A stretch of DNA of 64,000 bases, from contig JAFSNB010000044.1 of assembly GCA_017447625.1 (NCBI GenBank), positions 124,001 to 188,000 of the forward strand. Direction: 5' to 3'. Below are positions 55,007 to 61,801 of this stretch, in pieces (within the stretch, counting starts at the first letter, position 1; each line of letters opens with the position of its first letter). The notes under the pieces were generated by a model. It worked only from the letters and a program-made list of their open reading frames with translations, ran no database searches and was not told where the DNA came from. This DNA comes from Bacteroidaceae bacterium (GTDB lineage: Bacteria > Bacteroidota > Bacteroidia > Bacteroidales > Bacteroidaceae). The translations under genes were made by a program, and so were the position numbers.

Positions 55007-55107
55007 ATTAATTCATAATTCAAAATTCATAATGCATAATTGGCTGGCGCACGGATGCATCGCGCAGCAATAATTATGAATTATGCATTATGCATTATGC
55101 ATTGAGC
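55005..55107. repeat. Heptamer island between the TonB receptor and the PnuC-type gene
   Basis: CATAATG-type heptamers, a GC joint (TGGCGCACGGATGCATCGCGCAGC), then ATTATGC heptamers ending just before ATG 55111. Two inward-facing tracts make the island partly palindromic. Confidence 0.7.
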
Positions 55108-55110
55108 TAA

Positions 55111-55749
55111 ATGAATTATCTTGACCTCATAACAGCCATCCTTGGCCTGATGTACATCTTTCTGGAGGTGCGTGTAAGCATCTGGATGTGGGTCGTAGGT
55201 TTCGTCATGCAACTGCTTGGCATCGTCCTTTATTACCAGAAGGGGCTGTATGCCGACTGCGGCATGGAGTTCTATTACCTCGCCATGACTGTCTATGGCT
55301 TCTGGGCTTGGACGAGAGTGAGACCCACCCCCAACCCCTCCTGTAATGGAGTGGAGCCGGATTCCTCTGCGCAGCCCACCCCCCTCCCTGACGGGAGGGG
55401 TTCGGGGGTGGGTCTTCTCCCCACCCGCCTTTACCTGCCTGCCCTCTTGGTTCTCTGCCTGCTCTGGGCGCTGATTTGGTGGTTGCTTGTGACGTTCACT
55501 AACAGCACCGTTCCGGTGGCTGACAGCTTCACCACCGCGATGAGTATTGTCGGCATCTGGGCGCTGGCACGAAAGTATGTGGAGCAGTGGCTGTTATGGA
55601 TCGCCGTTGATGCCGTCTCCTGCTATCTCTATTTTCTCAAGGAAATCCCTTTCAAGGGCAGCCTCTACGCCCTCTACGTCATCATCGCCATCGTGGGCTT
55701 CTTCCGCTGGCGCCGCCAGGCCCTTGGGAATTTGACAGTTGAAAATTGA
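55111..55749 (+). CDS. pnuT: PnuC-family transporter, probable thiamine transporter PnuT
   Basis: 212 residues, about six to seven membrane helices, no signal peptide. YLDLITAILGLMYIFLEVRVSIWMWVVGF and the C-terminal FLKEIPFKGSLYALYVIIAIVGFFRWRRQ fit the PnuC family (PF04973), which facilitates uptake of vitamin nucleosides that are trapped by phosphorylation. Placement behind a TPP riboswitch indicates thiamine. Residues 71-104 are a hydrophilic insert encoded by a GC-rich element with 22-bp terminal inverted repeats; it falls between membrane helices and so may be tolerated. The usual thiamine pyrophosphokinase gene is not next to it. Confidence 0.85.
   Translation: MNYLDLITAILGLMYIFLEVRVSIWMWVVGFVMQLLGIVLYYQKGLYADCGMEFYYLAMTVYGFWAWTRVRPTPNPSCNGVEPDSSAQPTPLPDGRGSGVGLLPTRLYLPALLVLCLLWALIWWLLVTFTNSTVPVADSFTTAMSIVGIWALARKYVEQWLLWIAVDAVSCYLYFLKEIPFKGSLYALYVIIAIVGFFRWRRQALGNLTVEN
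55321..55415. repeat. Full-length GC-rich element with terminal inverted repeats, in frame
   Basis: Left end AGACCCACCCCCAACCCCTCC and right end GGAGGGGTTCGGGGGTGGGTCT are inverted copies of each other (about 21 of 22 match, one indel). The 95-bp element keeps the reading frame and lies within a loop of the transporter. Confidence 0.8.
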
Positions 55750-55829
55750 CAGTTGAAAATTGACAGTTGGCATTTGGCTTAACTACTTAACTACTTAACT
55801 ACTTAACTACTTAACTTCTTAACTTCTTC
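55735..55829. repeat. TTGACAG heptamers and AACTACTT octamers
   Basis: TTGACAG/TTGAAAA heptamers begin inside the last codons of the PnuC-type gene (five to six units), followed by AACTACTT 8-bp units (about six). Confidence 0.7.
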
Positions 55830-55982
55830 AGAAATCTATATTTAAAATGTTTTGGAAATAATCTACCGAATGTACCGAAATCAATCCTAATGCATTGAAT
55901 ACCAAATGTATTTATTTCGGTAGATTACTATATAAATCTACCGCAAATTCGGTGCATTTTGCTAAAAATGTACCGCAAGGTG

Positions 55983-56013
55983 TTGCGTATTTAATTCTTT
56001 TTTATTACCTTTG
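55983..56013 (+). promoter_or_regulatory. Promoter reading into the GTGACA array
   Basis: TTG at 55983 and TACCTTTG at 56006-56013, about 20 bp apart. No ORF follows within the array. Confidence 0.5.
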
Positions 56014-56077
56014 TAGCGGATTGTCAGACCCTGAGTCACCAAAACCTAAGAGTAGTTGCGTCGCTGAGAGACATCAT

Positions 56078-56171
56078 TGTCACCCTCGAGTGACATTCGT
56101 GTCACCTGCGAGTGACACGAGTGACACTTGCAAGTGACACCCGTGTCACCACCGTGTGACATTAATGTCAC
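56078..56171. repeat. 22-bp period TGTCAC/GTGACA array
   Basis: TGTCAC at 56078, 56100, 56144 and 56166 and GTGACA at 56090, 56112, 56134 and 56156, each series at 22-bp steps; at 56121 the direction is reversed. The unit is TGTCAC-N6-GTGACA-N4. Confidence 0.8.
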
Positions 56172-56497
56172 TTCCCACTCAAAGGCTTGATGACGTGAAT
56201 AGCGTTTAGTCATACGCTCTACGCCCCCCAGTTCTCTGCTCTAAGGTACTAAGGCCTCCTTTTTAGACTGTCAAGGCATCTAATTCGGTAGATTCGGTAC
56301 AAATGCGGTACATTCCAAAAGGAATCTACCGAAAGTCAAGACTTTGAGACACAACTTGTTATAGTCAAATTCGGTACATTCGGTACATTTCCAGCCAAAA
56401 ACATTTATTATTTTGTCTCTTATTCTGCTTCAAAACTAATTTTGCACTTTTTCTTTATTTTTTCTCTTTTATCTTCTTCTCTTTTAATTAAAAGTTG

Positions 56498-56506
56498 TAT
56501 TTTTGC
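56498..56506 (+). promoter_or_regulatory. -7 box of the Rpn-type nuclease gene
   Basis: TATTTTTGC, 62 bp before the ATG; the -33 region is only T-rich. Confidence 0.5.
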
Positions 56507-56568
56507 GGCGTGCTTCCGAAGAAAACATGCACACATAACTTCTTATTAGCTCATCTGAAGACGGAATT

Positions 56569-57525
56569 ATGGTAGTAGAAAACAAATACGTTCGATTCGA
56601 CTGGGCCGTGAAGCGGATGCTTCGCGACAAGGCCAATTTTGGAGTACTCGAAGGACTAATCACCGTGCTGCTCGGCGAGAAGACTCAAATAGTCGAAATA
56701 CTTGAGAGCGAGAGCGATCAGGAACAAGAAGACGAAAAGTTCAACCGAGTTGATATCAAAGCTAAGAACGCAGCTGGAGATATTATTCTGGTGGAAGTTC
56801 AGCTCACGCGCCAGCTCTACTATCTGGAACGCATCCTCTACGGAGTGGCCAAGACGCTGACCGAGCACATAAAGCTGGGCAGCCTGTACAAAGAGGTGAA
56901 GAAGGTTTATCACATCAGTATCGTATATTTCGATCTCGGACGGGGTTCCGATTATCTTTATCATGGTCAGACCCGCTTCATCGGCGTTCATACAAACGAT
57001 GAACTTCTGGTGAGCACCAAAGAACAGGATGTCATTCACATGAAGACACCCGCCCAAGTGTTCCCAGAGTACTTCATCATTCGCGTCAATGAATTCAACG
57101 CCGTAGCCAAGACTCCTTTGGAGGAGTGGTTAGACTACTTGAAAAACGGACATATTAAGGACGACACGCAGACTCCCGGACTGAGTGAGGCTAGAAAGAA
57201 GCTGCAGGTGATGACTATGACTCCCTCCGAGCGCGTAGCATACGACCGCCACCTTGATGCTATCATGGTGCAGGAAGATGTACTGACAACTGCCAAGATG
57301 GAAGGACACGCAGAAGGTCGTGCAGAAGGTCGTGCAGAAGGTCGTGCAGAAGGTCGTGCAGAAGGTCGTGCAGAAGGTCGTGCAGAAGGCCTTAAAGAAG
57401 GCCTTAAAGAGGGCCGTACAGAAGGCTTGTCAGATACAGCTCGCCGCATGAAATCTGACGGCGTACCTGCGGAACTTATTGAAAAATATACTGGTCTTAG
57501 TGCCGAAGACATAGAGAAGCTATAA
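56569..57525 (+). CDS. Rpn-type PD-(D/E)XK nuclease family protein (transposase-related)
   Basis: 318 residues. FDWAVKRMLRDKANFGVLEG, then FNRVDIKAKNAAGDIILVEVQL with the D...ExQ nuclease core, then LTEHIKLGSLYKEVKKVYHISI: this matches the Rpn / PDDEXK family transposase group (PF12784) seen in Bacteroidales. Rpn nucleases can promote recombination; a role in mobility is possible but no element ends are seen. The tail carries the peptide repeat AEGR (about seven times), encoded by a perfect 12-bp DNA repeat prone to copy-number change. Confidence 0.85.
   Translation: MVVENKYVRFDWAVKRMLRDKANFGVLEGLITVLLGEKTQIVEILESESDQEQEDEKFNRVDIKAKNAAGDIILVEVQLTRQLYYLERILYGVAKTLTEHIKLGSLYKEVKKVYHISIVYFDLGRGSDYLYHGQTRFIGVHTNDELLVSTKEQDVIHMKTPAQVFPEYFIIRVNEFNAVAKTPLEEWLDYLKNGHIKDDTQTPGLSEARKKLQVMTMTPSERVAYDRHLDAIMVQEDVLTTAKMEGHAEGRAEGRAEGRAEGRAEGRAEGRAEGLKEGLKEGRTEGLSDTARRMKSDGVPAELIEKYTGLSAEDIEKL
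57310..57402 (+). repeat. 12-bp coding tandem repeat in the Rpn-type gene
   Basis: GCAGAAGGTCGT occurs about six times without change, followed by degenerate GAAGGCCTTAAA copies. Encodes AEGR repeats. Confidence 0.85.
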
Positions 57526-57623
57526 CTCTTAAACTTATTACACTTCTTTAAAGCCTTTCAGCCATAACGTTGAGAGACTGCAAAACCGCCCATAAGCGTG
57601 CGTTTGTGTTAAAACATCATGAG

Positions 57624-59453
57624 ATGAACAGACGAAAATACTATCTATTACTGTTTTTTATGCTGGTTGCCACCATACAGGTGGCGGCTCAGGAACTCGT
57701 GGTCAGAAAATTCTATTTAGATGAGCGCGACTTCACAGCCAACCGTGGAAGCACATGCATCCTCGACCACGCCAACAATGAACCGTGCGCCCTGATTAAG
57801 GTGCGAACCAACGAGCACGGCTTTACCTTCGATGCAGGACAGCTCCTGCCGATAGAGAAGACCGAGGAGCAGACCCCGGCACACCCGTTGGAGATCTATG
57901 TCTGGGTGCAGAGCGGCGCCAAACGCCTGTCGATAGGCCATAAACAGTTGGGCAACCTTTATGACTTTCAAATGGGAGATTACATCGCTTCTGGTGGGCT
58001 CGAATCTGGCAAGACATATATTATGGAACTGGTCTCGGGAGAGAGGGAAATCATTATCAAGGAGGCACGCACCACACAGTATGTGGTATTCCAGCTCACG
58101 CCGCCCGAAGCCGTAGTGGAACTCGACGGCGAGATGCTTGCCACCAGTGACGGCACGGCGCAGAAGCCGATGCCATTCGGCTCGTACCAATATACCGTGA
58201 AAGCTCCGAACTACCAGATGGAGGTGGGCCGCATCAAGGTCGATGACCCGAAGAACAAGCATATCGTAACTGTCAATCTAAAGCCTAATTTCGCAGCCAT
58301 CACCCTTACAGCCCCGTCGGGAGCTGAGATCTGGGTAGATGAGCAGCGCAAAGGGACAGGCTCCTGGACGGGCAATCTCGGCGCAGGCGTGCACATCTTC
58401 GAGGCTCGGCTGGCAGGCCATCGCCCGTCGCAGCGCCGTTATGACCTCGTGGTAGCCAACGGCCCTCAGACCATCAGTCTCGAAGCACCGAAACCTATAG
58501 TGGGCGAAGCGGAGATAACCAGCAATCCGGCTCTCGCCGACATCTATATAGACGGGAAGAAGGTGGGGCAGACCCCGCAACTGATTTCCAATTTGCTTGT
58601 TGGCTCACACAGCATTAAACTCAGCCGCAAAGGATACGCCGACTACATATCCACGCTCACCGTCAAAGAGGGCGAGACCGCCTCTCTTACTGCCACGATG
58701 AAGAAGCAGGAGACTCCAGCCATCGATGGCGGCTCCGCAACAGCAAACGCCGCCGGCAACCTCAGTTTTACGGTTAAGGGTGTGACGTTCACTATGGTGA
58801 AAGTTGAGGCGGGTACATTTACTATGGGAGCTACTGAGGAGCAGGGGAGCCATGTATATGATGGGGAGAAGCCTGCACATCAGGTAACTCTTACTAAGGA
58901 CTACTATATTGGTCAGACAGAGGTTACTCAGGCTCTTTGGCAGGCTGTTATGGGCAGCAACCCGTCTAATTTTAAGGGTGACAACTTACCTGTTGAACAG
59001 GTCCATTGGGAGGATTGCCAGACGTTCATAACGAAATTAAACAGCTTGACAGATTCAAAGTTCCGCCTGCCAACTGAGGCTGAATGGGAGTATGCAGCTC
59101 GTGGCGGCAATAAGAGCCGTGGATATAAATACAGCGGGAGTAATAGTATAAATGATGTTGCCTGGTATGAAGAAACGACCAATGACACAAGAACGAAACC
59201 CGTTGCAACCAAGGTTCCCAACGAACTTGGTATTTACGATATGTCAGGAAATGTGTATGAGTGGTGCAATGATTGGTACGGTAGCTATAGCTCTTCCCCT
59301 CAGACAAATCCTACAGGGGCATCTTCGGGCTTTGACCGCGTGAACCGTGGTGGCGGCTGGGGCAGCTTCGACGTGGGCTGCCGTGTGTCGTGCCGGGACA
59401 ACAATTCGCCTGGCTTCCGGAGCAGAAGCGTTGGACTGCGCCTTGCCCAGTAG
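57624..59453 (+). CDS. Exported PEGA / formylglycine-generating-enzyme-like protein, possible DGR target
   Basis: 609 residues. Start ATG 57624 gives the signal peptide MNRRKYYLLLFFMLVATIQVAAQ. Three PEGA-like domains follow (about 155-200, 225-280, 300-355), then an FGE-sulfatase/SUMF1 domain (about 386-609) with VEAGTFTMGAT, PAHQVTLTKDYYIGQTEVT, FRLPTEAEWEYAARGG and GNVYEWCNDWYG. The last 37 residues (GGGWGSFDVGCRVSCR ... GLRLAQ) fit the C-type-lectin-like variable end of diversity-generating-retroelement targets: at invariant TGC CGT GTG TCG the neighbours are codons of the NNC type. SUMF1-like proteins without DGR links exist, so this is an inference. Confidence 0.85.
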   Translation: MNRRKYYLLLFFMLVATIQVAAQELVVRKFYLDERDFTANRGSTCILDHANNEPCALIKVRTNEHGFTFDAGQLLPIEKTEEQTPAHPLEIYVWVQSGAKRLSIGHKQLGNLYDFQMGDYIASGGLESGKTYIMELVSGEREIIIKEARTTQYVVFQLTPPEAVVELDGEMLATSDGTAQKPMPFGSYQYTVKAPNYQMEVGRIKVDDPKNKHIVTVNLKPNFAAITLTAPSGAEIWVDEQRKGTGSWTGNLGAGVHIFEARLAGHRPSQRRYDLVVANGPQTISLEAPKPIVGEAEITSNPALADIYIDGKKVGQTPQLISNLLVGSHSIKLSRKGYADYISTLTVKEGETASLTATMKKQETPAIDGGSATANAAGNLSFTVKGVTFTMVKVEAGTFTMGATEEQGSHVYDGEKPAHQVTLTKDYYIGQTEVTQALWQAVMGSNPSNFKGDNLPVEQVHWEDCQTFITKLNSLTDSKFRLPTEAEWEYAARGGNKSRGYKYSGSNSINDVAWYEETTNDTRTKPVATKVPNELGIYDMSGNVYEWCNDWYGSYSSSPQTNPTGASSGFDRVNRGGGWGSFDVGCRVSCRDNNSPGFRSRSVGLRLAQ

Positions 59454-59475
59454 TTTCTACCCTAAAGGCATTCGG

Positions 59476-59545
59476 TTCTTGACTCGGCTTTGCTCAAAAA
59501 GCGGCTCAATAAAAAGAGCCGCAAAAGAGCAAGGACGAGCCAAGA
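59476..59545. terminator. Long imperfect hairpin after the first SUMF1 gene
   Basis: An outer stem (CTTGACTCGGCTTTGCTC with GAGCAAGGACGAGCCAAG) encloses an inner perfect stem GCGGCTC-aataaaaa-GAGCCGC. It could be a terminator; DGR cassettes also often have a hairpin just after the variable region. Confidence 0.5.
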
Positions 59546-59639
59546 CCGCAAAAAGAATCCTCGCGAAGCGCGGTCGAATATATTGAGATATTCAATCATG
59601 TAGATAAAGACTTTTATTCTTCCCGTTATGTCTTCCGCA

Positions 59640-59795
59640 CAGAGTGAGGAGGAACTGAATAAATTCCTTCGCGGCCACCGCGTTCTCCAGATGGGCCTGG
59701 CCTTCTATCGGAGCCACCGTATCAGCATCAAGGGGCTCATCCACCACTCTGACAGGGGGTCGCAATATGCCTCTTCCATGTATACGGATCTGCTT
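59640..59795 (+). pseudogene. Fragment of an IS3-type transposase (orfB)
   Basis: Translation gives GLIHHSDRGSQYASSMYTDLL, the region around the second catalytic Asp of IS3-family integrase-core transposases. The fragment has no start region of its own and stops where the 69-bp direct repeat begins. The remaining sequence of 59454-59894 shows no gene. Confidence 0.65.
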
Positions 59796-59863
59796 TTTTG
59801 TGCCTTAAAGACAAAAAACTTTGTTTTTTCTTTGCCATTTTACGACTAATTCATATTTTTGCG
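59795..59863 (+). repeat. 69-bp promoter-bearing direct repeat, copy 1
   Basis: Identical to 61422-61490 except two bases. It ends with TTTGCC (59831) and TATTTTTGC (59854-59862), 19-20 bp apart, so the repeat carries a complete Bacteroidota promoter in front of the MNT gene. Confidence 0.9.
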
Positions 59864-59894
59864 GCGTAATAAATCGATAATTGCGTCACAGAAT

Positions 59895-60212
59895 ATGAGT
59901 TCAGCCAGTATGATTGATAAGATTAAGCATGTTGCCCAGGAAGTCCTTCCCGAGCATAGCAAGCTTTATCTCTATGGCTCACGAGCCCGAGGCGATGCTC
60001 ATGAGGGTTCTGATTGGGATCTGCTTATACTGTTGGATAAACCCACCCTCACCTTTAGTGACTACAGCGTTGGATATCCTTTCCGTAAACTAGGTTGGGA
60101 ACTCAACGAGGAGATTAATCCTCAGGTCTATTCTCAGAAAGAATGGATGGAATATCATTTTACTCCTTTCTATAAAAACGTAGAACATGACAAACAAGTT
60201 GTAATAGGATGA
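59895..60212 (+). CDS. MNT-type nucleotidyltransferase (MntA-like)
   Basis: 105 residues from ATG 59895; an upstream TTG in the same frame overlaps the promoter box and is unlikely. YLYGSRARGDAHEGSDWDLLILL is the GSxxxxGxxxxxSDxD nucleotidyltransferase motif with both acidic metal ligands. In HEPN/MNT modules this protein adds AMP to the HEPN toxin and neutralises it. The stop overlaps the HEPN start by 4 bp (ATGA), showing translational coupling. Confidence 0.85.
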   Translation: MSSASMIDKIKHVAQEVLPEHSKLYLYGSRARGDAHEGSDWDLLILLDKPTLTFSDYSVGYPFRKLGWELNEEINPQVYSQKEWMEYHFTPFYKNVEHDKQVVIG

Positions 60213-60607
60213 GTTTAACTAATGAAGAAAGAAACCTTATTGTAGCTCGTGAGTTGGCAAGAGCCAAAGAAGCCTACGACGACATCCTTTATCTGCAAAA
60301 GGATGGCAGGTTGAGTGCAGCTGCAAACAGACTATATTATGCTGTTTTCCATGCCGTTAGTGCATTGCTAATAAAAGATGGTTACCAAGCGGGCAGGCAT
60401 AATGGTTCTCATATATTGTTCAGCCAACATTACATTAAGACAGGTATTCTTCCTTCAGACTTTGGAACACTATATAACAACTTGCAAACCTTGAGAGAGA
60501 AGAGCGACTATAACTGTTTCTTCGATGTCAAAGAACAAGATATTGCTGAGGGTATAGATACAGCTCATAACTTAATACAAGCAATTGAAGAGCAAATTAA
60601 CGCATAG
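60209..60607 (+). CDS. HEPN domain protein (HepT-like)
   Basis: 132 residues, all-helical. LARAKEAYDDILYLQKDGRLSAAANRLYYAVFHAVSALL contains the HEPN core; the R-x6-H of RLYYAVFH resembles the RNase motif of the family. It is expected to be an RNase toxin or a substrate-binding partner of the MNT protein. Confidence 0.85.
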   Translation: MSLTNEERNLIVARELARAKEAYDDILYLQKDGRLSAAANRLYYAVFHAVSALLIKDGYQAGRHNGSHILFSQHYIKTGILPSDFGTLYNNLQTLREKSDYNCFFDVKEQDIAEGIDTAHNLIQAIEEQINA

Positions 60608-60733
60608 AATCAAATCAATAATTCAATTTTAAACCTTTTAAACCTCTTTAGAGCCAATGAATTAAATATAGATTAGACATACAGACTGAAGCATCCGCTT
60701 AAATTCTCGAAAACAAGACAATAAGAATAAATA

Positions 60734-61273
60734 ATGAATGACATAACTGAAGAATTGGCGAAACTACATATTCTAAACGGAGCCGACTTTATACGCCAGC
60801 TCCGTTTAATTGTGTCATTCAGAGAGTTTCAGCCTGTGGCTGGTGAAATCAATATATTCTCTGCAATAGGTCAGGAGAACGGAGATTACCCTGCATTGTT
60901 GAATGCAGCACGCAAAGCGGTTACTTTCGGTTATACAGTCTATATTCTTCCCAATCCAAGAGGCATTCGGACAGCAGACTTCATATTTGAACGAAAGGGC
61001 GTGTATAAGATGTTTGATTTGAAGACAATCACTGGTCAGAATTCTGTTGGGAATCGGTTGAAAGAATCTATAGGCCAATCAAATCGCGTGTTATTGAATT
61101 TGTGTTGTAATTACAACATACGAAACTTAACATCGGAAATACTTCATTATTTTGAATCGTATTCCAATGCTCAGGAAGTTTTGCTCTTTTCTGGAGGCCG
61201 ACATTTGTCTATTGGTAGGAATATAGCAGAAAGCAAAGGATTTATACGCCTAATGATGAATACCTTCAAATGA
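60734..61273 (+). CDS. Orphan CdiA-CT-like toxin domain protein (tentative)
   Basis: 179 residues without signal peptide. FSAIGQENGDYPALLNAARKAVTFGYTVY then RTADFIFERKGVYKMFDLKT, followed by SVGNRLKESIGQSNRVLLNL, resembles the C-terminal nuclease domains of CdiA and phage-type toxins (a charged DLKT strand followed by an R..Q pattern). There is no obvious immunity gene directly after it. It lies 126 bp after the HEPN gene and ends at a terminator. Toxin identity is uncertain. Confidence 0.4.
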   Translation: MNDITEELAKLHILNGADFIRQLRLIVSFREFQPVAGEINIFSAIGQENGDYPALLNAARKAVTFGYTVYILPNPRGIRTADFIFERKGVYKMFDLKTITGQNSVGNRLKESIGQSNRVLLNLCCNYNIRNLTSEILHYFESYSNAQEVLLFSGGRHLSIGRNIAESKGFIRLMMNTFK

Positions 61274-61302
61274 AAAAGCCGCACCAAAGTACGGCTTTTA
61301 TA
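61272..61302 (+). terminator. Terminator after the toxin-like gene
   Basis: AAAAGCCG-caccaaagta-CGGCTTTT, overlapping the end of the gene, followed by ATAAAAATG. Confidence 0.6.
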
Positions 61303-61421
61303 AAAATGGGTAGTGACGTGTACGGCTTGCCCTCTCGGGATTCTACCCGGATAGTCAAAACTATTGTTCTGACGTTGCAAAGTAAGTACATTTCTTCGAT
61401 TCCTGCAAATTATTTTGCATC

Positions 61422-61490
61422 TTTTTGTGCCTTAAAGACAAAAAACTTTGTTTTTTCTTTGCCATTTTACGACTAATTCCTACTTTTGCG
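61422..61490 (+). repeat. 69-bp promoter-bearing direct repeat, copy 2
   Basis: Same sequence as 59795-59863 apart from two bases. Here the promoter (TTTGCC at 61458, TACTTTTGC at 61481-61489) reads into the long leader of the second SUMF1 gene. Confidence 0.9.
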
Positions 61491-61801
61491 CAGAGAATCA
61501 GCTCTTTTTGGCCTTTTCGTTCTATAACGAGGGCTGATTTGAGGTTGTTTTCACCCGACAGCGGTCGGCTATCTTATTGAAATAAAAACGAAGCGTTATG
61601 CTCGACTTGCACTCTGAAACTTAGGAACTTTCAAACGCAGCAAGAAAACATGATGGCTTCCATGCGTAAGCGTGGATTGTTGTCGATTTCTTCTGTGTTG
61701 GGTTTCCTAAGACCTCAGAGTGGAGAAGTGGATACAGTTCCACGCTTCACACATTAATTATAATGCTCTCTTGAGGAACTGGAGGGGCAGACAAAACAAT
61801 T
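61491..61801 (+). promoter_or_regulatory. Long leader region of the second SUMF1 gene
   Basis: 311 nt between promoter and start codon with several small hairpins (CCGAC-agc-GGTCGG near 61557; GTGGA-tacagt-TCCAC near 61729) and a 35-codon ORF at 61650-61757. No known riboswitch core is seen. Confidence 0.35.
61650..61757 (+). CDS. Possible 35-residue leader peptide
   Basis: ATG ATG at 61650 opens a short frame, MMASMRKRGLLSISSVLGF and further to SGEVDTVPRFTH, ending TAA 61755-61757, 44 bp before the SUMF1 gene. Composition looks protein-like (signal-like basic then hydrophobic start), but no family is recognised. Confidence 0.3.
   Translation: MMASMRKRGLLSISSVLGFLRPQSGEVDTVPRFTH

Larger units (their letters stand above)
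55860..56394. repeat. Dispersed 9-bp TTCGGTACA/TTCGGTAGA repeats
   Basis: Units occur in both directions: 55860-55881 (two tandem at 9 bp), 55913-55926, 55936-55960, 55967-55978, 56283-56303 (two at 9 bp), 56305-56316, 56321-56335, 56369-56392 (two at 9 bp). They flank the 22-bp array. The 820 bp between 55750 and 56568 contain no credible gene. Confidence 0.7.

Noticed and set aside
55895-56137. 80-codon frame in the repeat region
   Set aside because: It runs through the 9-bp repeats and the GTGACA array; no protein-like character or start signal.
56078-56171. Possible CRISPR array or CRP sites
   Set aside because: The steps are too short for repeat plus spacer; the motif TGTCAC-N6-GTGACA does not equal the CRP TGTGA-N6-TCACA site.
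61310-61375. tRNA-like segment (CTCTCGGGATTCTACCCGG)
   Set aside because: Only a T-arm-like hairpin is visible; no acceptor, D-arm or anticodon stem can be drawn.
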